DNA from: Pseudalkalibacillus decolorationis
GTDB lineage: Bacteria > Bacillota > Bacilli > Bacillales > Fictibacillaceae
Reading direction: 5' to 3'
DNA: 64,000 bases
NCBI RefSeq assembly: GCF_024609785.1
Contig: NZ_JANHJQ010000007.1
Location: 62,001 to 126,000, forward strand
The translations under genes were made by a program, and so were the position numbers. The notes under the pieces are model-generated. The model ran no database searches and had not been told where the DNA came from. It was given only the letters and a program-made list of their open reading frames with translations. This document shows positions 1-7,900 of the stretch, piece after piece (position 1 is the stretch's first letter; every line of letters starts with the position of its first letter).

Positions 1-150
1 CAATGTATCGGTCAAGCTTGATGCGGCTGAAACATAAAGCGTACTTTGCTCCCCATGCTGTGTTGGCCCTGAGTGATTACATCCTGCTAAGAATACGATC
101 GCTAAAAGTATAATTTGAATCGCTTTTATATAATTCGTTTGATGAGACAT
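1..150 (-). CDS. modA: ModA-like molybdate ABC transporter binding lipoprotein (5' end only)
   Basis: The first 50 codons of a gene running off the left edge of the window. The product starts with a basic/hydrophobic signal peptide ending in a lipobox (LAGC, Cys at about residue 24), so it should be a lipid-anchored extracytoplasmic protein. After a short polar linker it enters LYVSAASSLTDTL, the typical first strand of periplasmic molybdate-binding proteins. ModA captures molybdate or tungstate for a ModBC permease. A GGAAGTG ribosome site precedes the ATG. Only the N-terminus is visible, so ligand residues cannot be checked; another type II anion-binding protein is possible. Confidence 0.7.
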   Translation of the reverse strand, partial: MSHQTNYIKAIQIILLAIVFLAGCNHSGPTQHGEQSTLYVSAASSLTDTL

Positions 151-256
151 TTAAGTCACTTCCAGTATGTAAAATCCTTTATATCTTACTATACAGAAAT
201 GAAAAGTCACCTGTCCAGGAACAAGTGAAGAAATGGGGAGGGTGAAATAAAGAAAA

Positions 257-304
257 GGGGGCTGTGGCCAAAATGTTCATTTGTGAACCTTTTGAATCAG
301 CCCC
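257..304 (+). terminator. possible hairpin terminator
   Basis: GGGGCTG at 257-263 can pair with CAGCCCC at 298-304, followed by ATCCTTTT. The loop is long (34 nt), so this is only a weak candidate. No plus-strand gene is visible just upstream. Confidence 0.25.
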
Positions 305-350
305 ATCCTTTTATAAGGTAAGAAAGATTTGAATGGTCATAGATTGGTGA

Positions 351-750
351 TTGTACATATTAGAGGTCTGTCTAAAGCCATTTAGCGTTAAAAGTAGCAG
401 TGACTCGTCTACAAGAGTACAAGAAGATCATATTTAATGAAAAATATGCCGATTTAACAGCTGTTCTCAATAGAATTCATCTGGATTTTCAGAATTCAAC
501 CGGAACTGAGACTAATTCATCTGGAAACCCTAGAATTCATCCATATTGAGACTAATTTATCCGGAAAATCTGGAATTCGTCCGTACTGAGACTAATTCAT
601 CCGGGAAACCTGGAATTAGTCCATATCGAGAATAATTCATCCGGAAAATCTGGAATTCCTCCAAACTGAGACTAATTCATCCAGAAAACATCGAATTCAT
701 CCGAACTGAGACTAATTCAACTAAAAGATTCGAGACACCAGGATAATAGG
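351..750. repeat. family C repeat, copy 1 (40-bp tandem units)
   Basis: This fills the gene-free stretch upstream of modA. It is homologous over its length to 18144-18463. A ~110-bp shared left part (begins TTGTAC, includes TTTAGCGTTAAAAGTAGCA and AAGAAGATCATATTTAATG) is followed by about 6.5 imperfect 40-bp units. Each unit has two 20-bp halves that both end in AATTCATCCG. The right end shares CAACTAAAAGATTCG with copy 2. Stop codons interrupt all frames, so it is not coding. Unlike CRISPR, there are no unique spacers between repeats. Confidence 0.85.
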
Positions 751-764
751 CAAGATATTGTTTC

Positions 765-2297
765 TTATAAGTTGTAGATTTTTGTGTATTTTTGTTCGAG
801 ATAGTCGACGAGATATTTCGCGTTAAGCTCTTCACCAGTTACTTTCTTAATCAGTTCAGCAGGAGTGTATAGTTTGCCATACTGATGAATGTTTTCACGA
901 AGCCACTCCCGAATATTCATGAACTCCCCATTTTGGATGGAGGAATAAAAATCTGGTAGGTCTTTGACGACTTTGTTTAACATTTGTGCACCATAAAGAT
1001 TTCCTAATGAGTATGACGGGAAGTAACCGACACCGCCATGGGACCAGTGAACATCCTGTAAAACGCCGAGACGATTTGAAGGAGGAGTGATTCCGAGATA
1101 ATCAACCATCTTTTCATTCCAGACATTCGGAAGGTCCTTAACTTGTATATCACCAGCGATTAAGCTTTTTTCAATTTCATAGCGGACCATAATGTGAAGG
1201 TTATACGTAAGTTCATCGGCTTCAACTCGAATAAGTGAAGGTTCTACACAGTTGATCGCTCTATAAAATTCTTCAAGCGAGATGCCACTAAGCTCATGTG
1301 GGAAGTGTTGCTTTAAATCATCATAAAAGAAGGTCCAGAATTCCTTCGTACGACCAACAAAATTCTCAAGGAATCTTGATTGGGACTCATGGATTCCAAA
1401 TGAAGCACCGCGACGAATCACACGACCTTCATATTCCGCATTAACCCCTTGTTCATAAAGAGCATGACCTGTTTCGTGTATTGTACCGAAAATGGCCATA
1501 CGCATATTTTCAGGTTCATATCTTGTAGTAATTCGCACATCTCCGGTATTGATTCCCATAGCAAAAGGATGGGTCGTTTCATCAAGGCGTCCGGCATCAA
1601 GATCATAACCTAATTTCGGGATAATAAATTCTGCAAATGCCTTTTGTTTTGCCACATCAAATGTCTGGTCGAAGACTTCATTTCTCGGTTTACTAGAAGA
1701 TTGTTGAATCCGGTTCAATAAATCAATGCTTTTTTCACGAAGATCAGAGAAAAGTGGGTCAAGCTTCTCAACCGTCAACCCAGGTTCAAAATCATCGAGT
1801 AATGCATCATAAGGGTGTTTTTCGTAGCCATAGTATTCTGCAAATTGTTTCTTCATATCAATCATTTTTTCTAAATATGGTTCAAAGTGAGAGAAATCAT
1901 CATTTGAACGAGCTTCTTCCCAAGCATCGTTTGCGTTGGAAGAAAGAATGACATACTCATTATACACATCTGATGGTATACTTTTCGATTTGTTATATTC
2001 TTTATTACGTTCACGCACACAAGCCTGAGTGGCTGGATCGAGCTGTGAAAAAACATCTGGTTTTGTTAAATCTTCAAGATAATTACCCATCTCCGGCGAA
2101 ATGGAAAGCTTAAACATTTCTGTTGAGAGGGTACCTTTAGCTTTCGCAAAAATCGGACGTCCTTTTTTCGGGGCATATGTACGTGCATCCCAGCCTAGCA
2201 CCCCCATGATGTTCCCAAAGTGGCAAATCTTTTCATCTAGAGCAGTAAATTGTCCTACAGTCTTTTGAATCGTTTCATCTAGTAGCTGTTGAGTCAT
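765..2297 (-). CDS. ypwA: M32 family metallocarboxypeptidase (YpwA/Taq type)
   Basis: A 510-residue cytoplasmic zinc carboxypeptidase that removes C-terminal residues from peptides. The length is normal for the family. Family M32 signatures appear in order: DETTHPF and DVRITT before the metal site, the HExxH zinc motif as H274-E-T-G-H278, then HESQSRFLEN, IRVEADE and GVLQDVHWSHG near the C-terminus. It has no signal peptide or membrane segment. A GAGGAGGGTTTTTG ribosome site precedes the ATG. It appears monocistronic, with a repeat upstream and family C DNA downstream. Assignment to the family is secure; the physiological peptide substrate is not known from sequence. Confidence 0.95.
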   Translation of the reverse strand: MTQQLLDETIQKTVGQFTALDEKICHFGNIMGVLGWDARTYAPKKGRPIFAKAKGTLSTEMFKLSISPEMGNYLEDLTKPDVFSQLDPATQACVRERNKEYNKSKSIPSDVYNEYVILSSNANDAWEEARSNDDFSHFEPYLEKMIDMKKQFAEYYGYEKHPYDALLDDFEPGLTVEKLDPLFSDLREKSIDLLNRIQQSSSKPRNEVFDQTFDVAKQKAFAEFIIPKLGYDLDAGRLDETTHPFAMGINTGDVRITTRYEPENMRMAIFGTIHETGHALYEQGVNAEYEGRVIRRGASFGIHESQSRFLENFVGRTKEFWTFFYDDLKQHFPHELSGISLEEFYRAINCVEPSLIRVEADELTYNLHIMVRYEIEKSLIAGDIQVKDLPNVWNEKMVDYLGITPPSNRLGVLQDVHWSHGGVGYFPSYSLGNLYGAQMLNKVVKDLPDFYSSIQNGEFMNIREWLRENIHQYGKLYTPAELIKKVTGEELNAKYLVDYLEQKYTKIYNL

Positions 2298-2390
2298 TCA
2301 AAAACCCTCCTCAATCAATTTACAAAGCAATATTAAACATATTCTTGATAAAAGTTATTTATCCTTCGAGAAACGAAATAATACTTTGTA

Positions 2391-2424
2391 AAAAGAAAAA
2401 AGACCTTGAAAACAAGGACTTTTT
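2391..2424 (-). terminator. intrinsic terminator of the spore protein gene
   Basis: On the minus strand, arms 2413-2424 and 2397-2408 pair (AAAAAG, mismatch, CCTTG; loop of four), followed by a run of T residues. It lies downstream of the SASP gene, beyond repeat A1. Confidence 0.7.
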
Positions 2425-2430
2425 CACGAG

Positions 2431-2582
2431 TAAAGAAAGTATAAAAGTTTGCGGCATGGATGTAATGTCCAGCTTCAGCGCCCAACCACTTGAATCACTT
2501 CAGGCCTCCTGCGGCGGCAACAGCCTCCTCGTGGGTCTTCCAGTGACCTTCGTGGCTAAGCAGGGCGCTTGCGCTTTTCTTA
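2431..2582 (+). repeat. family A dispersed repeat, copy A1
   Basis: A 152-bp element nearly identical to 16299-16450 and 31748-31899, and to 5004-5208 apart from an insertion. It begins TAAAGAAAGTATAAAAG and ends GCGCTTGCGCTTTTCTTA, so the ends are short imperfect inverted repeats (TAAGAAA/TTTCTTA). The core is GC-richer than its surroundings. A small ORF through it is conserved only because the DNA is repeated. It resembles the GTCCAGCTTCAGCGCC-type intergenic repeat common in Bacillus genomes (from memory, not searched). Confidence 0.9.
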
Positions 2583-2614
2583 AAAAACTACCTTTTTTTG
2601 TACGTGGACCTTAG

Positions 2615-2881
2615 TTATTTAAGTTGATTTTTTGCCATGCGGATCAGTTCATGGACCATTTTACCGCCGATCTGACCGCCAATCTTGCCTGCATCACCTG
2701 ACTTCAATTCTTGATTTCCTTTCTCTCTAAGTGGGATTCCAAGATCTTTAGCAACTTCGTATTTTGTATTACCCGGTGAATTTGGATCAACCGAATAACC
2801 TTCTTTTCTCATAATATCTGCTTTTAACTTATTCAGTCCTTCGCGGGCTTCAGGTACAAGCGGTCTTCGTTGTTTCGCCAT
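2615..2881 (-). CDS. alpha/beta-type small acid-soluble spore protein
   Basis: An 88-residue basic protein expected to coat DNA in the forespore and protect it from UV and heat. The pattern KYEVAKDLGIPL matches the first conserved SASP block, where the spore protease GPR cuts after Glu; the second block is GGQIGGKMVHELIRMAKNQL. The N-terminus RRPLVPEAREGLNKLK is typical of the group. It should be transcribed by forespore SigG, although no promoter was identified. Its stop is 32 bp from repeat A1, with a terminator beyond. It is direct evidence that the host forms endospores. Confidence 0.93.
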   Translation of the reverse strand: MAKQRRPLVPEAREGLNKLKADIMRKEGYSVDPNSPGNTKYEVAKDLGIPLREKGNQELKSGDAGKIGGQIGGKMVHELIRMAKNQLK

Positions 2882-2974
2882 TTTTAGTTCGCCTCCATTT
2901 TTCTTTTAGTATGCGCGAACTTCATTCTTTTTAGTGTTCCTTCAGGAATGGAAACATGGCAAGAGAGTTAATAA

Positions 2975-3847
2975 TCATACATATTCTTTTAAGCCGTTCT
3001 TGAACGCTTCTTCATCCTTATACCGGTGACCATATAATGCTTCCTGTAAAGCAAAAGTACCTGAATAAAAGTGGATTCTTGGAAATAAATCTGAAAGCCC
3101 AGGGTAGTGCGGTATCATTAATTTTATAAAATCCTCTCCATAATGCTTATATAGACCTGCAAAATCAATTGCTGGGTCACCTATGTGGCAGCTGCCAAAG
3201 TCAATGATTCCACTTAAATTCTTTAAATGATGATCGTATAGAATGTTTGTACTACCAAAATCTCCGTGAATGAGAGCTGGACTAAAATCAATCTGTGTTT
3301 TGTTTCCAAGGAAAGCTTCAAAATGCTCAGCGACTTCGATTCTTTTTAGGGGTTTCATATGAGGGAACAGATTTTCTTTTATATCAGTAAAAAGGTGAGT
3401 CCAATTTTGAAATCCTTCATTTCCGGTGACCTTTTCCCCTGGGGCATCAGCAATTGGTATCGAGTGAAGTTGATTGAGAAATGTAACTAATTCATTTGCA
3501 ATCGACTGCCGATCAGAAGGTTCAGCTTCCAGAATAGTTTCTGGATTTAAAGGGTGACCGTGTATTTTTCTATAACCAAAAAATGCCTGTCCTAATGTGT
3601 TTGTGTCTGTGTTGACAAAATGCGGATCTGGGATCGGAAGGGAGATGTAGGAGCGGATAAATGCGAGCTGTTCATATTCGGTTTGTAAAGAGCTCAATGC
3701 TTGATCATGCTTCGGGAAACGAAAGACCCATTCATCGTTTAGAAATACAATGTCATTGTTTTGTCCGGTATGATTCCACTCAACACGATTCGTCTTAAGA
3801 GCTGGGTAAAATGATTGAATGCATTTTAAATATTGTTCAAGAGCCAT
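2975..3847 (-). CDS. APH-fold (aminoglycoside phosphotransferase family) kinase
   Basis: A 290-residue soluble protein with the choline/aminoglycoside kinase fold. The catalytic loop is LIHGDFGSTNILYD (Brenner motif HxDxxxxN) and the metal-binding DFG-equivalent is IIDFGSCHIGDPAIDF. The N-lobe carries FRFPK, whose lysine may contact ATP. It phosphorylates a small hydroxylated substrate; many chromosomal members are not resistance enzymes, so the antibiotic label should not be read as function. A GGGAGGAATTTTTT ribosome site fits the ATG. It is a stand-alone gene between the SASP gene and a decayed transporter. Confidence 0.85.
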   Translation of the reverse strand: MALEQYLKCIQSFYPALKTNRVEWNHTGQNNDIVFLNDEWVFRFPKHDQALSSLQTEYEQLAFIRSYISLPIPDPHFVNTDTNTLGQAFFGYRKIHGHPLNPETILEAEPSDRQSIANELVTFLNQLHSIPIADAPGEKVTGNEGFQNWTHLFTDIKENLFPHMKPLKRIEVAEHFEAFLGNKTQIDFSPALIHGDFGSTNILYDHHLKNLSGIIDFGSCHIGDPAIDFAGLYKHYGEDFIKLMIPHYPGLSDLFPRIHFYSGTFALQEALYGHRYKDEEAFKNGLKEYV

Positions 3848-4054
3848 AAAAAATTCCTCCCTTCATCAAAATTCGACCACAAGGGGAATAATCCTTTTAT
3901 TTGCACATTAAGAAAGTATTCTTCGTACAAGAATTGCTATTAGGTTTTACATAATTACTCTTGTGGTGATACTGAATATATACTTCTAATTTTGAATTGA
4001 TTATTTTGTGACCTCGGCTGTATGTATTTGAACCTGTATTTTTCTTGATGAACG

Positions 4055-4243
4055 TCAAATCCCGATCAATACAAATACAGCCCCGACAATCTGGTACCAG
4101 TGAACATGCTCATTCAGTAATAGTGTCGCTAAGATTGCAGCAAACATTGGAATCAGATTCAAATAAACCGATGATTGGCTCGGTCCAATCCTGCCAACCG
4201 CGGTGTTCGATAAATAAAAGGCAATGACAGATGCAAATAAACC
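4055..4243 (-). pseudogene. C-terminal remnant of an EamA/DMT transporter
   Basis: Read on the minus strand, about 62 codons encode GLFASVIAFYLSN, GPSQSSVYLNLIPMFAA and LLLNEHVHWYQIVGAVFVLIGI followed by TGA at 4055-4057. This is the last part of a ten-helix drug/metabolite transporter (the second EamA repeat). Immediately upstream is an in-frame TGA (4244-4246), and no earlier helices are recognisable, so the N-terminal three quarters are lost. It is a relic of a deletion, not a functional gene. Confidence 0.8.
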
Positions 4244-4410
4244 TCACCCTTATTACTTAATTGTATTTAGTAGAAAATAAGAAATTCCTTCTTGAAACAT
4301 TTTTCTACTATAATCGTAAAGTACAGCAACTAATCATTCACTTAGTATATCAAAATAAAGGTCCTTCCTTGATAAAATAACATAGAATAAAGTGCGAAAG
4401 GATGATGGAA

Positions 4411-4620
4411 ATGGATTTGACTGCTAAAATAACGATTGATTTTATAACGGATGGCTTGAAGGAATTCTATGTGGAAATGTTAGAAATACCAGAAGAAATC
4501 TCAGCGGGGGAGCTACAAAATATCGTAGAAAAAAGAGCCCAAAAGGTAAAAGATCTAAAGCACGCCAAAATTATATCCTCATCCATAAAAATAAAAAAGA
4601 TTAACGAAGTAAAGCGTTAA
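4411..4620 (+). CDS. small hypothetical protein, 69 residues
   Basis: A short charged protein (MDLTAKITIDF...) with no signal peptide or membrane helix and a Lys-rich C-terminus. The start at 4411 is chosen because GAAAGGATG lies 8 nt upstream; two ATGs at 4402 and 4405 lie inside that ribosome site. No domain is recognised. It stands alone, followed by a 9-bp hairpin (AAGTGAATA/TATTCACTT near 4648-4667). Its function is unknown. Confidence 0.6.
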   Translation: MDLTAKITIDFITDGLKEFYVEMLEIPEEISAGELQNIVEKRAQKVKDLKHAKIISSSIKIKKINEVKR

Positions 4621-4755
4621 CGCCTAATCATAAAAGTGGGCTCATAAGTGAATAGATATTCACTTGAGGAAAGTAAGAAGCTTTATAACCAATATAATAA
4701 AAGCTAGAAAAGCAGGTGGAACGAGGGATCCCAAAAAAGTGGGTCACCCCGTTTA

Positions 4756-4866
4756 TCATGATTTCCTTTTCTTGTTCAATTGACGATTAATTCCAAAGGT
4801 CAGAAGTGTAAAAAGAAATACGATTGATGCCCATGCAACAGCTCCCAATTGTTTGAAATACCTCAA
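4756..4866 (-). CDS. putative 36-residue single-pass membrane protein
   Basis: A TTG-initiated ORF preceded by AGGAG with about 10 nt spacing. The product has one hydrophobic helix (WASIVFLFTLLTF) between a short amphipathic N-terminus and a very basic tail ending KKRKS. This is the usual layout of bacterial small membrane proteins with the C-terminus inside. The coding call rests only on the ribosome site and composition. A homology search across Bacillales would settle it. Confidence 0.45.
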   Translation of the reverse strand: MRYFKQLGAVAWASIVFLFTLLTFGINRQLNKKRKS

Positions 4867-4965
4867 TATAACACAACTCCTAACAACAAGAATTCAATCT
4901 ATTCAATTCCAAATTATAACACTGACTAGAATTAAATGTAAATGACTTTTGATCTTGTGTTGAAA

Positions 4966-4999
4966 TAAAGAAAACTTGGCGCTAGCCAAGTTTTCTTTA
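4966..4999. repeat. family B mini-copy: perfect 15-bp inverted repeat
   Basis: TAAAGAAAACTTGGC (4966-4980), loop GCTA, then its exact complement to 4999. This is the right-hand end of the family B element and is also a good bidirectional terminator hairpin. Repeat A2 begins 5 bp later. Confidence 0.85.
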
Positions 5000-5003
5000 T
5001 GAG

Positions 5004-5208
5004 TAATGAAAGTATAAAAGTTTGCGGCATGGATGTAATGTCCAGCTTCAGCGCCCAACCACTTGGATTACTTCAGTCCTCCTGCGGCGGCAACACACTG
5101 AATTACTCCATGTATGTTCCCACGCAGGGCCGAACTTGTTTGGGCCGAGCCTCCTCGTCGGTCTTCCAGTGACCTTCGTGGCTAAGCAGGGCGCTTGCGC
5201 TTTTCTTA
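5004..5208 (+). repeat. family A dispersed repeat, copy A2, with ~51-bp internal insertion
   Basis: Same head and tail as A1, A3 and A4, but about 51 bp are inserted after CGGCAACA. The insert contains TTCCCACGCAGGGCCGAAC. Its last three bases supply the TAA stop codon of the minus-strand efflux pump gene (5206-5208), so the element abuts, and now defines, the 3' end of that gene. Confidence 0.88.
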
Positions 5209-6846
5209 AATCGATCGTTCCTTTAATTTCTCGCGGGAATTCTCATCGTTTTCTTTTTTTTCTTCCTCTTTTGTATCAGTGTTGCTCATTCTTAAAGGAA
5301 TTTCCTTTAAGAAGAAGGTTAAAAGAACCGCAGCTCCAACGATGATGGAACCTGTTAGGAACACGTCACTCAGTGCGTGACTGAGCGCTGTTCGTAACAC
5401 ACCAACAATCTGGTCAAACACACCGAGTAATCCGTCTGGAAGAGAAGACTTTATTTTGTCTAATGCTTCTGGATCCATTAAGGCTTGTGGATCTTGTAAT
5501 GCTTTTAACTTTTCAGCAGCATCAGGGTTTTTAGCAAAAGCATCTGCTGCGCTTCCACTACTAGCAGCCTGTGACATCTCATCTTTCATAGAGGATGCCA
5601 TGATCGTCCCCATGATTGAGACCCCTATTGTTCCCCCAAGCTGGCGGAACAGCTGGGCTGAAGAGGTTGCCACACCGAGAAACTTATGACTCACTGCGTT
5701 TTGTACGGTTAGTGTAAACACAGGGAAGCTCATCCCAAGCCCTAGTCCGACAGTAATCATATTCAATACTGCAATCCAAGGTGAGGTATTAGCATCCATA
5801 AGGGACAAGAAAAACATTCCTGTACTCATGATCGTAAGACCGAGGATTGCAATGATTTTATATTTTCCTGTCTTTGTAATTATCTGTCCTCCAATTGCAG
5901 AGGCTGTAACCATTGCTAAAGTCATTGGCATCATAATGAATCCGGATGCTGTAGCTGAACTTCCCATTACACCCTGAATGAAGAAAGGAGTATACATGAT
6001 GGCTCCGAACATCCCAGCCCCCATTATAAAGCCAATCATATTCGATAATGAGAAAATACTGTTTTTAAATAAATGTAATGGTAGTACTGGGCTCTTCGCT
6101 TTACGTTCAATCTGGATAAAAATAATGAATGCAATGACGGCTCCAGAAAATAGCGCAATTATCTGAGGTGAAGTCCATGCGTACGTTTTACCTGCCCATG
6201 AAAAGGCCAGTAACATTGGCATCATTGTAAGTGTTAAGAAAATAGATCCGAGATAGTCAACTTTTTCAGTAGCCTTTTTATCCACAGACGGAAATAAGCG
6301 CCAAATTAAAATGAAGGCTACAACGCCGATCGGTAGGAAAATCCAAAAAATCCAATTCCAGTCGAAGTTATCAACAATATAACCCCCGAGGGTAGGACCG
6401 AAAACACTTGCGAGTCCGAAAACACTCCCCATAATTCCTTGCCATCGTCCTCGTTCACGTGGTGAAAAAAGATCCCCAACTGCTGTGAATGCTGTAGACA
6501 TGATCATTCCTGCACCAAGCCCTTGGACACCACGATAAACAATTAGGTGAATAATCGTACTCGATGTTCCACACAAAAGGGTACCTACCATGAAAACACC
6601 GATACCGATTAAAATAAATGGTTTTCTACCATAGATATCCGATAATTTCCCTACTAAAATGGCAGTAATACTAGATGCAAGCATGAAAATTGTAAATACC
6701 CAGCTAAAATATTGCATACCACCGAGGTCTGCAATAATGCGTGGAAGTGCTGTTCCAATAATCGTCTGATTGATTGCTGCAAACAACATTGCGGACATAA
6801 TAGCAATCATAATTGTAATCTTTTTCTTGTGATCTAAATGTTCCAT
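5206..6846 (-). CDS. mdtP: DHA2-family (14-TM) multidrug efflux MFS transporter, MdtP-like
   Basis: A drug:H+ antiporter of the EmrB/QacA type. After HLDHKKK it shows the TM1 pattern AAINQTIIGTALPRI, motif A GKLSDIYGRKP between TM2 and TM3, and motif C GPTLGGYIVDNF in TM5, with further hydrophobic helices to about residue 530. The start at 6846 (MEHLDHKKK) is chosen because AGGAG lies 7 nt upstream; a longer reading to 6885 has no ribosome site. It lies 63 bp downstream of a MarR gene on the same strand, the arrangement of mdtR-mdtP (yusO-yusP) in B. subtilis, where the pump exports fusidic acid and novobiocin. The C-terminus is highly charged and ends inside repeat A2, so the natural tail may have been altered. 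Confidence 0.85.
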   Translation of the reverse strand: MEHLDHKKKITIMIAIMSAMLFAAINQTIIGTALPRIIADLGGMQYFSWVFTIFMLASSITAILVGKLSDIYGRKPFILIGIGVFMVGTLLCGTSSTIIHLIVYRGVQGLGAGMIMSTAFTAVGDLFSPRERGRWQGIMGSVFGLASVFGPTLGGYIVDNFDWNWIFWIFLPIGVVAFILIWRLFPSVDKKATEKVDYLGSIFLTLTMMPMLLAFSWAGKTYAWTSPQIIALFSGAVIAFIIFIQIERKAKSPVLPLHLFKNSIFSLSNMIGFIMGAGMFGAIMYTPFFIQGVMGSSATASGFIMMPMTLAMVTASAIGGQIITKTGKYKIIAILGLTIMSTGMFFLSLMDANTSPWIAVLNMITVGLGLGMSFPVFTLTVQNAVSHKFLGVATSSAQLFRQLGGTIGVSIMGTIMASSMKDEMSQAASSGSAADAFAKNPDAAEKLKALQDPQALMDPEALDKIKSSLPDGLLGVFDQIVGVLRTALSHALSDVFLTGSIIVGAAVLLTFFLKEIPLRMSNTDTKEEEKKENDENSREKLKERSI

Positions 6847-6909
6847 CGTCTCACTCCTATTCATTTCGTGTTGAGAAAAGTTCATAAAGTTAAGTAAATG
6901 TTAAAAAAT

Positions 6910-7347
6910 TTATTGTGAATGTGAGTTTTTTTCTTGGATTTTATTGAAAAAAAGTACCATTTGTTCAATTTCTTCATCCTTAAAAAGCTCGAACTGTTGT
7001 TGGAAGTATACTGCACGCTTCTGTTTCATTTCATTAAGAAGAGCGGACCCATCAGAAGTTATAATCATTTCAACAACCCTGCGATCAGCGGAAGAACGAA
7101 TACGATCAACTAGGTCCCTTGAATAAAGTCGCTCCATGACATTTGACACATGACTTCGATTAACCTGAAACTCATCAGCAAGCAATGAAACTTTTTTAGG
7201 ACCATGTTCGTTCAAATAATAAAGGAACATAAATTCACTTGAAGTTATCTCCTTATCGAATACATTTGCCATTGCCTTCCGATGAGAGCGTAATAACCAT
7301 CGAAATGATTGTTCGAATTCCAATATTAATTTCTCTCTACCGTTCAT
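6910..7347 (-). CDS. mdtR: MarR family repressor, MdtR-like
   Basis: A 145-residue winged-helix dimeric regulator. The recognition-helix region is VSLLADEFQVNRSHVSNVMERLYSRDLV and the wing is RIRSSADRRVVEMIIT. It should repress its own operon with the downstream efflux pump and be released by pump substrates. The ATG at 7347 follows GTGGTG; a GTG at 7359 lacks a better site. A near-consensus SigA promoter and a 10-bp palindrome lie just upstream. The name is by synteny with B. subtilis mdtRP; the family is certain, the orthology likely. Confidence 0.85.
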   Translation of the reverse strand: MNGREKLILEFEQSFRWLLRSHRKAMANVFDKEITSSEFMFLYYLNEHGPKKVSLLADEFQVNRSHVSNVMERLYSRDLVDRIRSSADRRVVEMIITSDGSALLNEMKQKRAVYFQQQFELFKDEEIEQMVLFFNKIQEKNSHSQ

Positions 7348-7373
7348 AAGATTCACCACACATATAATTCACT

Positions 7374-7423
7374 TAGTTAACTATTTACTTCGTTTATTAT
7401 ACTCCGATTTAAGTTACTGTCAA
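7374..7423 (-). promoter_or_regulatory. SigA promoter and candidate MarR operator of the mdtRP-like operon
   Basis: On the minus strand, TTGACA (7418-7423) and TATAAT (7396-7401) are separated by 16 bp. Just downstream of the expected start site is the palindrome TAGTTAACTA (7374-7383), well placed for MarR repression. Confidence 0.75.
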
Positions 7424-7504
7424 TCCCTAAATCCTCTTAAGTCAATACGTTTTACAAAACATTTATATACAAGGTATACTAATTATGACAAATCTATAAA
7501 CACC

Positions 7505-7691
7505 ATCTTCGGGGCAGGGTGAAATTCCCGACCGGCGGTATGTGAAGTTCCCCTTCACGAGCCCGCGAGCTTTGCTTTTATTGTTAGTTGATACAGTGGC
7601 TGATATTTTGGGTCGCTTTTCAGCGAGCGGTAAAACGTGGCTGATCTGGTGAAATGCCAGAGCCGACAGTATAGTCTGGATGGGAGAAGAT
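7505..7691 (+). ncRNA. FMN riboswitch (RFN element)
   Basis: The conserved blocks are all visible in order: ATCTTCGGGGCAGGG, then GAAATTCCCGACCGGCGGT, a variable arm (7545-7625), GAGCGGTAAAACGTGGC, TCTGGTGAAATGCCAGAGCCGACAGT and the closing GGATGGGAGAAGAT that pairs with the 5' end to form P1. It lies upstream of ribU. Binding of FMN should favour the terminator at 7772-7800 and shut off riboflavin uptake. Confidence 0.97.
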
Positions 7692-7771
7692 GTATGCACA
7701 GGTTTCTTTTTGACACATAAAAGAAGCTCAGTTCAGTATGTATTTCTGGACAGATATAAGGCATGCTCCCG

Positions 7772-7800
7772 AGATTGGCTCCTATTAGTCAATCTTTTTT
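7772..7800 (+). terminator. riboswitch-controlled intrinsic terminator
   Basis: AGATTGGCT / AGTCAATCT form a 9-bp stem (one G-U pair) with loop CCTATT, followed by TTTTTT. It lies 80 bp after the FMN aptamer and 100 bp before the ribU start, which fits transcriptional attenuation. The best competing antiterminator was not worked out. Confidence 0.8.
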
Positions 7801-7900
7801 CGTGCTTATCCAAGTTTCTTTATGTGTGTGTTCAGAGAAGTTAAACCGTGTGTTGCATTGGAAGCAAGATGGGCGTTTAGGAAAAGAGGAGAGGTTTCCT

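Noticed and set aside
471-735. CRISPR-like array
   Set aside because: Family C units are contiguous 40-bp repeats without unique spacers, and a second dispersed copy shares the flanks; no cas genes nearby.
2345-2614. 89-residue plus-strand ORF (and the related 5022-5345 ORF)
   Set aside because: Both are readings through family A repeat DNA; the shared protein sequence reflects repeat identity. No ribosome site, and reading frames extend into unrelated flanks.
2975-3847. Aminoglycoside resistance gene
   Set aside because: The fold is right, but chromosomal APH-fold kinases have many substrates and no mobile-resistance context is present; kept as a generic kinase.
4640-4755. Possible T-box leader (AGGTGGAACG followed by a hairpin)
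   Set aside because: Too short for a T-box stem I, the conserved ACCGCG is absent, and no plus-strand aminoacyl or amino-acid gene follows.
7763-7900. N-terminal extension of RibU, and minus-strand ORFs at 7463-7764
   Set aside because: These overlap the FMN riboswitch and its terminator. RibU length and the GAGGAGAGG site fix the start at 7901.
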